This document shows positions 8,838 through 18,248 of a stretch of 64,000 nt of DNA, in pieces. The translations under genes and the position numbers were made by a program. Below the pieces are notes generated by a model, which was not told where the DNA came from, ran no database searches, and saw only the letters and a list, made by a program, of their open reading frames with translations. Source of the DNA: Thermoplasmatota archaeon (GTDB lineage: Archaea > Thermoplasmatota > B47-G6 > B47-G6B > 47-G6); NCBI GenBank assembly GCA_029258975.1, contig JAPDJS010000007.1, forward strand, positions 13,445 through 77,444. The letters are read 5' to 3'. Positions within the stretch are counted from its first letter, which is position 1; the number at the start of each line of letters is the position of its first letter.

Positions 8838-9167
8838 TTGGTGGTACCTCCTTAATAAATTCCCTAAATAACTTTCGTGAAATAATTAAAACATGAACAT
8901 ATTCTCTTGATCCGATTTCACTATATTTTACTCAAGGATGATTTATAAAAATGTCCTTTCAATGGAAAAATCTAGTGTTGGACTATTTTTTCATATAAAA
9001 TTTATCAATGTCCTGAGTGTTATATTTATTTCAATTTTTAAGCTCTTATCTCCAAGATTTTTACTCTAAAGATCAAAAAGAGGCTATATGAGTTTTATTC
9101 TGATTAAACATGAATGTAGAAGAGGTATTTTCAAACTCACAGTGATTCATTCAAATTTTCTTTTTTA
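8838..9167. other. AT-rich gap between the TIM-barrel operon and S17e
   Basis: No convincing gene is seen in these 330 bases. They contain the minus-strand promoter region of the TIM-barrel operon; a TATA-like TTTTATAAAT lies on the minus strand at about 8941-8950. The rest is AT-rich with short T-runs that could end the S17e transcript. Confidence 0.5.
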
Positions 9168-9389
9168 TTACAATGACATCATAGACTCTAAGGTCTTCTT
9201 CTTTCTTTCCTTATTTACCAACCTCGTAATATATCCGGCTATAGTATTCCTTACAAACTTACTTTCCGTCTTAATGAGTTTCTCAACAACCTTTTTGTTG
9301 TGATCAAAGTCGCCCGTAAAGAGTTCCCTATACTTTTCGTATAACTCTCTAGCTGTCTTCTTGATAAATGCAGGTTTAACAGCTCCCAT
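9168..9389 (-). CDS. rps17e: Ribosomal protein S17e
   Basis: This is a small-subunit ribosomal protein found in archaea and eukaryotes. The diagnostic core [13 protein letters not shown] followed by [12 protein letters not shown] is present. The second ATG, at 9389, is the start: GGAGG sits 6 nt upstream, whereas the ATG at 9395 would have no spacing. A minus-strand TATA box (CTTTATATAAT, about 9444-9455) lies upstream. The gene stands alone. Confidence 0.95.
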   Translation of the reverse strand: MGAVKPAFIKKTARELYEKYRELFTGDFDHNKKVVEKLIKTESKFVRNTIAGYITRLVNKERKKKTLESMMSL

Positions 9390-9901
9390 GATCATCCTCC
9401 TCTAGTCCCGTTATTCTGAGTTTTCATGAATAGGAATTAGATCTATTATATAAAGTTTTAGTAGGGGGCAATAGTCTACTCACCCTGCCGAAGTACAAGA
9501 ATTTCTATAAAGGGCTTGCGCATTCACAGAGTAAACCCAAAAATTGTTAGGTATTAACTAACACCCTACTAAACTTAACTAAACCTTACCTGTGTCGTTT
9601 AAGAAGGAGAGAAACTATATTTATCACTTACATCGTTCCCAAAGAGAAGACCAAGTTTTAAAATATAATGTTTTCGCACAGAAAAAAATATGAATACAAC
9701 AATAATAAATGATTAGGAATATAAAACCGAGAGAGTCTTTCACCCGAATTGGCGTACCTTTTAAGGGAGAGTTTTTATTTAGTTAGCAACAATAAACTGT
9801 GAGTAAATTCCATAGGAAGTACATTTTAGATGGCTCCAAAGATATGGAAGGCGTATGTTGCCTACCAATATGTGATGGGAAATTCCTGGGAGGTGTAGTA
9901 G
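9390..9901. other. Gap holding two promoters and a possible short leader ORF
   Basis: This gap holds the S17e promoter near its left end and the promoter side of the CBS/glyS unit at its right. A short dyad (GTTAG/CTAAC, arms at 9546-9550 and 9558-9562) and a nearby direct repeat of ACTAAAC are visible. A 22-codon frame, 9830-9898, ends just before the TTG start of the CBS gene and spans its ribosome-binding site. That frame lacks a clear binding site of its own, so it is noted, not called. Confidence 0.4.
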
Positions 9902-10747
9902 TTGCGTGTTAGTGATGTAATGACTAGAGATCCAATTTACGTCGAAGTTCCCGGATCTCGAGATGAAGTAATCAAATTAATTATGAAATATAAGTACTCT
10001 GGATATCCTGTCGTAGATCGCAATACAAAAAAGCTTGTGGGCATAATCACAAGGAAAGATCTTTTAAATAATCCTGGAGAAGATCAAATAGCTCTTCTCA
10101 TGACTTCAAATCCTATTACCGCTTCTCCTAGAGAAAGTCTAAAAAGTGCTGCCAAGAAGATGTATCAGAACAATATTCACAGATTACCCGTAGTAGATTC
10201 TCAAGGAAGTCTTGTGGGAATAATTACTGATAGAGATGTTATTAGATATCTTGTTGAGAAAAAAGTCGAGGTACCAGTTATTGACTACATGAAGAGTCCT
10301 TGTTACCCTGTATATTGGGAAACTCCCGCAAACGTCCTTATGGAAATTGTGCGAGTTTCAAAAATTTACGCTTTTCCTGTCATCGACGATAATGGCGATC
10401 TGGTCGGAATAGTGACTGATAGAGACCTATTTTCAGAAGCCGAGATACATGATATAATAATTGGAGAGAAAAGTATTGAAAGTGACGAGGACTCATGGAC
10501 TTGGGAGGGTATAAGGAACGTGTTGCCCTTTTACTATATTACACAGCAGCTTACATTGCCCAAGAAGCCTATAAAAGAGCTCATGGTAAAAGACGTAAGA
10601 ACGGTCTTTTTCAAGACGTCAATCTGGGAAGCTGCTGAAAAGATGATCCAATACGACATTGATCAAATGCCAGTAGTTGATCATCATGAGAGACTTATAG
10701 GAATGATAACCATTCATGATCTCCTTTATGCAGTAACAAAACACTAA
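9902..10747 (+). CDS. Protein with four CBS domains
   Basis: This 281-residue protein is built only of CBS domains, in two Bateman modules: about residues 1-60 and 67-120, then 126-180 and 225-281. Repeated signatures include VMTRDPIYV, YPVVDRNTKKLVGIITRKDL and LVGIITDRDVIRYL. Such proteins usually sense adenine nucleotides or S-adenosylmethionine; the ligand here is unknown. The TTG at 9902 is used because GGAGGTG lies 6 nt upstream. It is 21 nt from glyS and probably in one transcript with it. Confidence 0.9.
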   Translation: MRVSDVMTRDPIYVEVPGSRDEVIKLIMKYKYSGYPVVDRNTKKLVGIITRKDLLNNPGEDQIALLMTSNPITASPRESLKSAAKKMYQNNIHRLPVVDSQGSLVGIITDRDVIRYLVEKKVEVPVIDYMKSPCYPVYWETPANVLMEIVRVSKIYAFPVIDDNGDLVGIVTDRDLFSEAEIHDIIIGEKSIESDEDSWTWEGIRNVLPFYYITQQLTLPKKPIKELMVKDVRTVFFKTSIWEAAEKMIQYDIDQMPVVDHHERLIGMITIHDLLYAVTKH

Positions 10748-10768
10748 CACCACTTCTTGGTGAAAACT

Positions 10769-12454
10769 ATGGGCGATATTTACGACGAAATAATGTCACT
10801 TAGTAAAAGAAGGGGGATCGTGTATCCTTCTTTCGAAATTTATGGGGGCGTTGCGGGTTTCTATAGTTACGGGCCCATTGGTACCTTGCTGAAAGAGAAT
10901 ATTCTGGACGTTTGGAAGAAGTTTTATGTAGTAAGAGAGGGTTGCCTACTAATCGATACTCCTAATGTTGTCCCATACCAAGTTTTAAAGGCTTCTGGTC
11001 ATGTAGATAGATTTACTGACATTCTTATTGAATGTCCCAAGTGTGGATCGAAATATCGTGCAGATAAACTCATAGAGGAGCAAGGACTTGACTCTTCAAA
11101 CCTTACGATGGAGAAAATTATCCAAATTGTAAATTCCGGGAGTCTAAAATGCCCATCATGTGGAGCTCCGCTCGAAAATCCTCGGGAAGTTAACCTTATG
11201 TTTAGGACTGAGATCGGTTTCGGAAATGTTATTAAGGCTTTTTTAAGACCAGAGACTGCACAAGGCATTTTTGTTGAATTTAACATCCTCTACAACGTAA
11301 ATAAGAAGAGATTACCTATGGGTGTTGCTCAAATAGGCAGAGGGTTTAGAAATGAGATTTCTCCGAGACAGGGCGTAATAAGGCTTAGAGAGTTTAACAT
11401 GGCAGAAGTTGAAGTGTTTTTTGATCCAGAACAAGATGATCATCCTAGATTTAATGACTTGAAAAACGAAAAAATTAGAGCCCTCACAAAGGATGATAAA
11501 GAAGTATATGATACTGTGGAGAGCCTATACTCTTCAGGAATAATAAAAGGCAGACTACTCGCATATTACATTGCACTTACAAAAAGGCTCTTAGTAGATC
11601 TTGGTATTAATGAAGATAAGCTCAGATTTAGACAACACAAAGATTTTGAGCTTGCACACTACGCTAAAGACTGCTGGGACGCTGAGGTTTACCTTGAGCG
11701 CTTTGGATGGACAGAAATTGTGGGTATAGCTAACAGAAGCTCATATGACCTTACAGCTCATTCTAAAGCCTCTGGAATTGAGCTTGTGGCATATAGAGCG
11801 TTAAAAACTCCTAAAAAAGTAAAAGAAACCGTAGTAGAACTTAACTACAAGATTTTGGGACCCCTTCTAAAGGGAGATTTAAAAAAGGTTGAAGAGGCTC
11901 TAAACGTCGGATCCTACACTACTCAGGGAAAAGAAATTATAGTAAAAGTGGGAAACAAAGAATATAGAATTCCTGAGAGCTCTGTCAATTTCAAAGAGGT
12001 AGAGAGGACCGTGATGGTAGAAAAATTCATTCCTTGGGTTGTCGAGCCATCTTATGGTATAGATAGAATATTATACACGATTCTTGAGCATAACTACGTT
12101 AAGGATGAGCGTGGGTATTCTTATTTAAGGCTCAAGCCGTATATTGCTCCCATTAAGGTAGGGGTATTCCCGCTCATAGCGAAAGAACCTTTAACTACTA
12201 TAGCAAAAGAAATTTATCATAAATTCATAGCAGAAGGTATCGTTGCATATTATGACGAAGCAGACTCTATCGGTAGAAGATATGCGAGAATGGATGAAAT
12301 TGGTACACCATATTGTATTACTATAGATCATCAAACAACAGAGGATAGTACTGTGACCATAAGAGACAGAGATACCAGGAAGCAAGAGAGGTTAAAAATA
12401 GAAGATGCAATAAAATACGTAAAAGAGAGAGTAAGTTACAGGTTTAATTTTTAA
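10769..12454 (+). CDS. glyS: Glycyl-tRNA synthetase
   Basis: This class II alpha2-type synthetase charges tRNA-Gly. The N-terminus (IYGGVAGFYSYGPIG), the zinc-like pairs CPKCGSKY and CPSCGAP, class II motif 2 (IGRGFRNEISPRQG) and the motif 3 region (VVEPSYGIDRI) are clear, and the anticodon-binding domain forms the last 120 residues. The ATG at 10769 is preferred because GGTGA lies 5 nt upstream; TTG and GTG codons further upstream overlap that site. Length (561 residues) is normal for archaea. Confidence 0.96.
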   Translation: MGDIYDEIMSLSKRRGIVYPSFEIYGGVAGFYSYGPIGTLLKENILDVWKKFYVVREGCLLIDTPNVVPYQVLKASGHVDRFTDILIECPKCGSKYRADKLIEEQGLDSSNLTMEKIIQIVNSGSLKCPSCGAPLENPREVNLMFRTEIGFGNVIKAFLRPETAQGIFVEFNILYNVNKKRLPMGVAQIGRGFRNEISPRQGVIRLREFNMAEVEVFFDPEQDDHPRFNDLKNEKIRALTKDDKEVYDTVESLYSSGIIKGRLLAYYIALTKRLLVDLGINEDKLRFRQHKDFELAHYAKDCWDAEVYLERFGWTEIVGIANRSSYDLTAHSKASGIELVAYRALKTPKKVKETVVELNYKILGPLLKGDLKKVEEALNVGSYTTQGKEIIVKVGNKEYRIPESSVNFKEVERTVMVEKFIPWVVEPSYGIDRILYTILEHNYVKDERGYSYLRLKPYIAPIKVGVFPLIAKEPLTTIAKEIYHKFIAEGIVAYYDEADSIGRRYARMDEIGTPYCITIDHQTTEDSTVTIRDRDTRKQERLKIEDAIKYVKERVSYRFNF

Positions 12455-12455
12455 C

Positions 12456-13865
12456 TCACTCTTTTTGTTGCTTGAGTCTAAACTCACTGTATTTTATAAG
12501 AGCCGCTAACGCATCTATGGCATCTTCTGGTGTTTCGTATGTGGGTATACTATTTTCCTCTAGACCCTTCGCTATATTCTTAGCAAATTGTCCTCCCGGA
12601 ATTACAACCACTATGGGCTTATCATATCTCTTCATCTGTGTAATCTTATCAACAATGTCCACTCTAATAGCAGGCGACTGTGCAATGATGATACCTACCA
12701 TTGCATCGACGTTAGGGTCTTCAAGAACGTATCTCATGGCGACTTCATATCTCTCTGGAGGTGCATCTCCAATAACATCGACTGGGTTCTCATACGACAT
12801 ATGGTGGGGTAAAATTCCATTTTCTATAGCTTTTTTGAACTTTTCCCTTGTTTCGTTAGTAAACTCTGAAAGTATTAGCCCATGGTCTTCTGCAGCATCT
12901 GTAGCCATAACACCAGCTCCACCACCATTTGTAACAATAGCTATCCTTCTTCCTTTTGCTAAAGGTTGCATTGCCAATGCTTTGGCATAGTTAAAGAGCT
13001 GCTCCATACTAAATGCCCTTATTATTCCCGCTTGCTTGAATGCTCCGTCATAAACTTCATCTGAGCCTGCAAGTGATCCCGTGTGCAGTGAGGCTGCCTT
13101 TGCTCCTCTAGAGCTTCGTCCTGACTTTAATACGATAATTGGCTTTCTTAACACAACTTCCTTCGCTTTTTCGATGAATTTCTTTCCATGGGAGAGTCCT
13201 TCAATATACATCGTAATTACTTTAGTCTTCTCGTCTCCTGCAAGGTACTCGATTAAGTCTTCCTCGTAAACATTACACTTATTTCCGTAGCTAACAAACT
13301 TTGACATCCCTAGATTATGCTGAGCCATCCAATCCAAAACAGCCGCTCCAAAAGCTCCACTCTGAGATAAGAACGCTATTCCTCCAGGCTTTGGGAATCC
13401 CTGTCTATCAGGAGGGTTAAAAATTGTTGCGAGCATGTTCTCAGAGTTATACACCCCCAGACAATTGGGTCCTATTACTGGTATTCCTGCATCATTTGCA
13501 ATTTTGCGTACCTTCTCTTCAAGTTTTGCTCCCTCAGGTCCACTTTCACTAAATCCTGCAGAAATTATTATTACTCCCTTAACCCCCTTTTCAGCACACT
13601 CTCTCATGACTTGTGGAACAACCTTTGCCGGAACTGCAATCACTGCCAAGTCTATTTCGCCCGGAACTTCTTTCACACTTCTATAAGCTTTAATTCCCAT
13701 AACCTCTTCTCTCTTGACGTTAATCGGATATATCTCACTACCACTCCACATTTCCTTAAGATTTGTCATAAGTGCTGTACCTATCTTTCCGGGAGTCTCG
13801 CTTGCGCCTATTACTGCGACACTTTTAGGGTAAAATATAGGATCAAGATTCCATCCTGAAGACAT
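12456..13865 (-). CDS. acdA: Acetyl-CoA synthetase (ADP-forming), alpha subunit
   Basis: This subunit helps convert acyl-CoA, ADP and phosphate to acid, ATP and CoA, the substrate-level ATP-forming step in peptide- and sugar-fermenting archaea. An N-terminal CoA-binding Rossmann domain (FYPKSVAVIGASETPGKIG) is followed by two ligase-like domains; the phosphorylated His is in AASLHTGSLAGSD, about residue 250. The ATG at 13865 has GGGTGA 5 nt upstream. The beta subunit (ATP-grasp) is not adjacent, so it must be elsewhere. It converges on glyS with a gap of one base. Confidence 0.93.
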   Translation of the reverse strand: MSSGWNLDPIFYPKSVAVIGASETPGKIGTALMTNLKEMWSGSEIYPINVKREEVMGIKAYRSVKEVPGEIDLAVIAVPAKVVPQVMRECAEKGVKGVIIISAGFSESGPEGAKLEEKVRKIANDAGIPVIGPNCLGVYNSENMLATIFNPPDRQGFPKPGGIAFLSQSGAFGAAVLDWMAQHNLGMSKFVSYGNKCNVYEEDLIEYLAGDEKTKVITMYIEGLSHGKKFIEKAKEVVLRKPIIVLKSGRSSRGAKAASLHTGSLAGSDEVYDGAFKQAGIIRAFSMEQLFNYAKALAMQPLAKGRRIAIVTNGGGAGVMATDAAEDHGLILSEFTNETREKFKKAIENGILPHHMSYENPVDVIGDAPPERYEVAMRYVLEDPNVDAMVGIIIAQSPAIRVDIVDKITQMKRYDKPIVVVIPGGQFAKNIAKGLEENSIPTYETPEDAIDALAALIKYSEFRLKQQKE

Positions 13866-13952
13866 ATTATTCACCCTCATTAAAACAATTGGCTGATATT
13901 AAAAATAGAGGTTCCTTAGCAAAAAGTAAAATATTAGTGGAGAGGAGGATAG

Positions 13953-14795
13953 TCATATCGGGACTTCTTCTCCAATCTCGTCAATAATAATTTTTATATA
14001 ATCCTTTGCGTATTTTTCGGCTATTTCAACACGTTTGTCGAACGTTTCCGGATTTACTCCAAACTTTTCTGCAATTCTCCTAGGTGCTTCATAATAGCTC
14101 TCTAACGTAAGAATGGGCATCAGTGGTTCTCTCTGAGATAATACCTGAGCGTATTTCTTCTTCATTTCAGAAAACATCTCACGAACTTCTTCGAAGTTTT
14201 CGAAGGCATACTCCACGACTTCTTGTGGAGCGACCTTTTGGTGATACATTAGTCTAATTGTAGCTACGAACCCTTTCCATGCGTTTGGCTTCTTCTCTCT
14301 TAAATTAAACTTAAAGACTTCCCTCAAGAAGAAATATACGTTCTCAAAGAGGTATTCTCCATTAAATATCCATGGGGCATAATCTCCTCTAAGCGCAGGA
14401 ACAGGTATATAAACGGAGATCTCATCGGGAGTCCTAAACCAATATTGAATTATATATCCTCTCAGAACGGTGTTTGTTGTCTCATCGTAAGACATCTCAG
14501 CAATTGCGTCTGGCGTCCATAAAAATTTGAGATCGTAATCGAGAGTTGTTAAATTAATGGTAGCTACTTTCCACTCTGAATATTGATCCAGTGACTGGAT
14601 TGTCTTATTTGTCTTCCTTTCTTGTTTGGCCACTTCAAGAATTTTTTCTCTGAGTTCTAAGGCTTTATCGATGGAGTTAAGAAGTTTCTGTGAGTAGTTC
14701 TCTAAGATTTCCTGAGGGGCGCTCTTAAGCTTAAGGACCCCGGCATAGAACTCATTTTCAAATAGTTCTTTAAGGGCCCTATTTAGTGTCGTCAT
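13953..14795 (-). CDS. Uncharacterised protein, 280 residues
   Basis: I do not recognise this family. The protein is soluble-looking, with a helical, charged N-terminus (residues 1-70), a mixed middle with many aromatics (about 70-165; WKVATINLTTLDYDLKFLW and GYIIQYWFRTPDEISVY) and a helical C-terminus. No Cys pairs, P-loop or signal peptide can be seen. Codon use looks ordinary. It stands alone on the minus strand, and the region upstream of its start carries repeated copies of an 11-base word, suggesting specific regulation. Confidence 0.75.
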   Translation of the reverse strand: MTTLNRALKELFENEFYAGVLKLKSAPQEILENYSQKLLNSIDKALELREKILEVAKQERKTNKTIQSLDQYSEWKVATINLTTLDYDLKFLWTPDAIAEMSYDETTNTVLRGYIIQYWFRTPDEISVYIPVPALRGDYAPWIFNGEYLFENVYFFLREVFKFNLREKKPNAWKGFVATIRLMYHQKVAPQEVVEYAFENFEEVREMFSEMKKKYAQVLSQREPLMPILTLESYYEAPRRIAEKFGVNPETFDKRVEIAEKYAKDYIKIIIDEIGEEVPI

Positions 14796-14826
14796 ATTTG
14801 TACAACTCCCCCAGATCTGTTTATTT

Positions 14827-14886
14827 TTGATGTGTTAGTTGGATGTTTACTCTATGATTGATGTTAAGTCATAACACATCAATCAT
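14827..14886. promoter_or_regulatory. Operator-like repeats, TTGATGTGTTA in direct and inverted copies
   Basis: The 11-mer TTGATGTGTTA is at 14827-14837 on the plus strand and at 14872-14882 on the minus strand. The second copy is also part of a perfect 11-bp dyad, ATGATTGATGT (14854-14864) with ACATCAATCAT (14876-14886) around an 11-base spacer. The block lies 30-90 bases upstream of the 280-residue gene's start and 150-220 bases upstream of the Mut7-C gene, where archaeal operators commonly lie. The binding protein is unknown. Confidence 0.55.
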
Positions 14887-15042
14887 TTGAATTAGGAAAA
14901 TAGTTCTAGAACCATATAACTCTTACTACATTAAATAACTATTCCCAATGATACTTGAGATACTTTGATATGGCTATATATCCCGTGCTTGTAATTATCA
15001 GTATGTAGGCAAAAATTTCTAAGAAAATATTAGGGTGGTACC

Positions 15043-15528
15043 TTGAGGCCTTCTGTAATTGTGTGTGATTGCATGTTAGGAAAATTAGCACGAATGCTCA
15101 GAATTCTGGGATTTAATGTAGTATACTATAACACCATTAGTGACGAAGGGCTTCTAGATATCTCTAAACAATTAAATGCGCTTCTCCTTACAAGAGATCG
15201 TGAGCTCACAGCGAAATATAATCCATCCCTATATGTGCCCCACCAGGACGTAAATAAACAAATACTTTTTGTTATTAATGAGCTCAAAAAATTTGGAATC
15301 TTACCTTACGAGGGCTATTTAGAAATATGTCCTATATGTGGCTTCCCTATAATACTTGCTGAAAAAGAGGCAATAAAATCAGAAGTGCACGAAGGAACGT
15401 ACTCTTCATACGAAGAGTTCTATTACTGTCCAAATTGTGGGAAAATTTACTGGAAGGGACCTCAATACCAGGAACTAATAAAAAGAATTGGAAAGTTAAA
15501 CTCAAAACTTTTCAATAATCTGAGATGA
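15043..15528 (+). CDS. Mut7-C domain (PIN-like) nuclease with zinc ribbon
   Basis: This matches the Mut7-C/DUF82 family (COG1656), PIN-like predicted RNases. The N-terminal half has the acidic start VCDCMLGKLARMLRILGF and LLTRDREL; the C-terminal half carries a zinc ribbon made of CPICGFP and CPNCGK. The TTG start at 15043 is supported by AGGGTGGT 4-5 nt upstream. Its last 27 bases overlap the convergent DHH gene, so the two mRNAs are complementary at their ends. Confidence 0.85.
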   Translation: MRPSVIVCDCMLGKLARMLRILGFNVVYYNTISDEGLLDISKQLNALLLTRDRELTAKYNPSLYVPHQDVNKQILFVINELKKFGILPYEGYLEICPICGFPIILAEKEAIKSEVHEGTYSSYEEFYYCPNCGKIYWKGPQYQELIKRIGKLNSKLFNNLR

Positions 15529-16947
15529 TAGTTTCTTGATTACTTCTTTAAAGATCTTTTTGGCCATCTCTATAGAGTCTACTCCTCTAAATTCACACCC
15601 TCCTGCAAACCTGTGTCCACCACCTTCGCCTCCCATTTCTTTTGAAATCTCGGAAAGACTATCACCAACTGAATAAAAGTCAATAGACTGGCTCATCCTC
15701 ACGGATACCTTTAATAGGGATCTCTTTCTATCGTACGTCCCAACTACCACCAAATCTGTAAACATATAATTTTCGTTCATAAGTACATTCGCAACAGACC
15801 CTGTAGCGTTTGGATGTATGTACTCCTCCTCTGACACATCTAAAAATAAGAGAAGTGTTATTTTTCCCAAGTGCACTATCTTTGCATTTTCTTTAGCTCT
15901 GCTATAGTACTTATTTTTCATCATCCTTGCCTTGTTTTCGTATTTTAGCGCTAAATCAACTAAATCATCAGGCTTATTAGGATATGTCAGCAGTTCAAAG
16001 GCTATTTTTAGAGCTTCATTGCCCAAATCTAGTCTTACAAGATTGTTTATAAGAGTTGCAAATTCCTTTGCTTCCCGGAACTTATGCTTTTCTAGTGGAA
16101 AAATATAATCATAAATGAACAACTTTGAGAGCGTTTCAGGGTCCTTCAATCCCATTGAAGCCAGATGCTCTATAGCTCCCAAGATAATATTCTGTTTTTC
16201 CTCATCGCTAAGTTTTTCCCAATGTTGTTGAGCCTGCTTTATTGGTAGAATTTCGGAGAAAAATGGTATCGGAGAGTACCTAGAGGATTCACTAAGTTTT
16301 TTATGATACTTGCCATAAAGGTTCAGCGATAAAACTTCTTCAACAAACCCTTTTTCAATTAATTCATCAACAACAATCCTATTAAACCCCACAAGAGACA
16401 TTACCATTCCATTTTCGTCCTTGTAGTCATACTGGACGTCTCCAACAGCACCTACGACCGGCGGTTCATATATACTCTCTATTTCCGTCCCTAAATTTTT
16501 TGCAACATAATAAGAAAGCGTTGATGAACATGCAAAGCTATCTTCCATAATTCCAAATATCTTGGGATTGAGAATCCTGTCTTCATATCCGGCAGGAAAT
16601 ATCAGGTGATGATCAACTACGAATGTATTTCTAAATTTTTCCATTATTTCAATAATTTCTCTCTCAGCACCAAAATCAAGAATTAACACAAGGTCATATT
16701 TGTTGCTAGGTATGGATCTTAGCGTCCTAGCCAAAGATACTGGCGACTCAAAGGACATCCAATAAAGGTTTTTTTGTGGAATATGATTTTTTAGAGCATT
16801 ATACATTATGGCAAGGGCTGAGAATCCATCTGCATCTCTATGACCTATAATCAAAGCGTTCTTTGATGATTCAAGGACGCTCACTAAATCTTCTGAGAAT
16901 TCTTCTATTTTTTTAATCATATTGTCTACTTTGTTCCTAATAAGCAT
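15502..16947 (-). CDS. RecJ-like DHH-family phosphoesterase
   Basis: This is a DHH/DHHA1 phosphoesterase of the archaeal RecJ/GAN type, acting on single-stranded nucleic acid ends. DHH motifs can be read in order: IIGHRDADGFSAL, LVLILDFG, and FVVDHHLIF; the C-terminal DHHA1 signature is EGGGHRFAGGCEF. At about 480 residues it has the usual length. An ATG at 16947 or 16920 may be the start; no strong binding site decides. It is 9 bases from the DUF131 gene upstream and probably co-transcribed. Confidence 0.87.
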   Translation of the reverse strand: MLIRNKVDNMIKKIEEFSEDLVSVLESSKNALIIGHRDADGFSALAIMYNALKNHIPQKNLYWMSFESPVSLARTLRSIPSNKYDLVLILDFGAEREIIEIMEKFRNTFVVDHHLIFPAGYEDRILNPKIFGIMEDSFACSSTLSYYVAKNLGTEIESIYEPPVVGAVGDVQYDYKDENGMVMSLVGFNRIVVDELIEKGFVEEVLSLNLYGKYHKKLSESSRYSPIPFFSEILPIKQAQQHWEKLSDEEKQNIILGAIEHLASMGLKDPETLSKLFIYDYIFPLEKHKFREAKEFATLINNLVRLDLGNEALKIAFELLTYPNKPDDLVDLALKYENKARMMKNKYYSRAKENAKIVHLGKITLLLFLDVSEEEYIHPNATGSVANVLMNENYMFTDLVVVGTYDRKRSLLKVSVRMSQSIDFYSVGDSLSEISKEMGGEGGGHRFAGGCEFRGVDSIEMAKKIFKEVIKKLSSQIIEKF

Positions 16948-16956
16948 CACCGTGTT

Positions 16957-17409
16957 TTATGGAGGATAATACTTGAAAATGAACATTATGGTCAAAAGTG
17001 TAAGCATTACTCCTAAGAGCAACGTTAGGGGAAATATATACTTACTATATTTGCTTCCCTTCAGCGATCCGAAAAATATCGGTATTGGACCAATCAATAA
17101 AAATCCTCCCCACGAAACTTCTTGTCGTTGCCTACTTGGCTCCTCTACCTCCTCCTCAATCCTCTCGCTTAAGTTAGGCTCAAAATAATAGTCTTGATAA
17201 TGAGACTCCTCCCTTCTTATTACTAACAACGGATAAAAGATTGCAGAAATTATTCCCAAAAAGATTAGAATTATGCCAATAATGCTCAAAATACCTCCTT
17301 CACCTATGACAACAGGGAATATAAGGAATACTGAAAGCGTGTGAGGGTGTGTTAATACATCGATCATGATTAACAACATCCCAACAAGGATTAGTATAAA
17401 CCAATACAT
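16957..17409 (-). CDS. DUF131 (TIGR00304-type) membrane protein
   Basis: This 150-residue protein has about four membrane segments: two or three in residues 1-65 and two flanking a C-terminal loop. The block WGGFLLIGPIPIFFGS is the signature of the archaeal DUF131/TIGR00304 family, of unknown function. An acidic, Arg-rich linker (about residues 70-95) joins the two halves. It leads a two-gene unit with the RecJ-like gene. Confidence 0.8.
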   Translation of the reverse strand: MYWFILILVGMLLIMIDVLTHPHTLSVFLIFPVVIGEGGILSIIGIILIFLGIISAIFYPLLVIRREESHYQDYYFEPNLSERIEEEVEEPSRQRQEVSWGGFLLIGPIPIFFGSLKGSKYSKYIFPLTLLLGVMLTLLTIMFIFKYYPP

Positions 17410-17481
17410 GGACTACACCGCCCTTCAAAAAGATTCCTTTTCTAATTATATTAAAGCTATCATGGAATTAAAAGTTGAGGA

Positions 17482-17558
17482 TGGTGGACCCGCCGGGATT
17501 TGAACCCGGGACCTCCGCCTTGCGAGGGCGGCGATCTTCCAGGCTGATCTACGGGCCC
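17482..17558 (-). tRNA. tRNA-Ala (CGC)
   Basis: The minus-strand cloverleaf starts GGGCCCG at 17558 and closes with CGGGTCC, discriminator A and an encoded CCA. The anticodon stem CCGCC/GGCGG encloses a loop CTCGCAA with anticodon CGC, which reads GCG (Ala). The T arm is CCGGG-TTCAAAT-CCCGG. No intron is present. Confidence 0.95.
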
Positions 17559-17688
17559 TTCCCTCAACAATTATCAAGTATGAGTTTTTATAGATTACTC
17601 AAAATCTCCGTTCTATAAAAATATTACATGAACAGTAATTATATCTAAGGCATGAGTAGACGAGCTCATGGAAAAGGGGTTATTTAAC

Positions 17689-18246
17689 ATGAGTCATTCG
17701 AATGTCGTAGTGGGTATAACAGGAGCTTCTGGCGCAATTTACGGCGTACGAACTGTAGAAGAGCTGGCAAAGTTGGGGCTAAAGGTTCACGTCATAATCA
17801 CAAAAAATGGAAAAGCAACTCTTAGTCTAGAAGTTCCTAATTGGCTCTCGAGATTGGAAAAAGTCTCAAAAGTATTAGACGTAGCTGATGCTGATATATT
17901 TATTTCCGGAAGTAAGTCCTTTGGCTATCTTGTGATTGCACCATGTACAATTAACACGCTTGTAAAGGCTTCTCTGGGAATTGCAGATAATAATCTACTT
18001 AGAACGATTCAAGTAGCTATAAAAGAGGGTCTTCCTACCCTGCTCTTAGTCAGAGAAATGCCCTGGCCTCCACAAGCATTCGAAGCTGCGTATAAACTTT
18101 CACTCCTTGGCGTTAAAGTAGTTCCAGCTTCCCCACCTTTCTATGGAAATGTGAAAACTATAGAAGATCTCGTGAATAATGTTGTAGGTAGGGTTTTAAA
18201 GCTTCTGGGTTTTGAGAACAACCTCTATAAGAAGTGGAGGGATTAG
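17689..18246 (+). CDS. ubiX: Flavin prenyltransferase (UbiX)
   Basis: This enzyme prenylates FMN to make prenyl-FMN, the cofactor for UbiD decarboxylases. The N-terminal FMN loop VGITGASGAIYG and the later TLLLVREMPWPP block are diagnostic. ATG at 17689 gives a usual-length protein of 185 residues; an ATG at 17668 in frame would add seven residues, and which is used is not settled. It begins the four-gene unit ubiX-ubiD-acnX large-acnX small, so here it most likely serves the decarboxylase of the archaeal mevalonate pathway. Confidence 0.93.
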   Translation: MSHSNVVVGITGASGAIYGVRTVEELAKLGLKVHVIITKNGKATLSLEVPNWLSRLEKVSKVLDVADADIFISGSKSFGYLVIAPCTINTLVKASLGIADNNLLRTIQVAIKEGLPTLLLVREMPWPPQAFEAAYKLSLLGVKVVPASPPFYGNVKTIEDLVNNVVGRVLKLLGFENNLYKKWRD

Positions 18247-18248
18247 CC

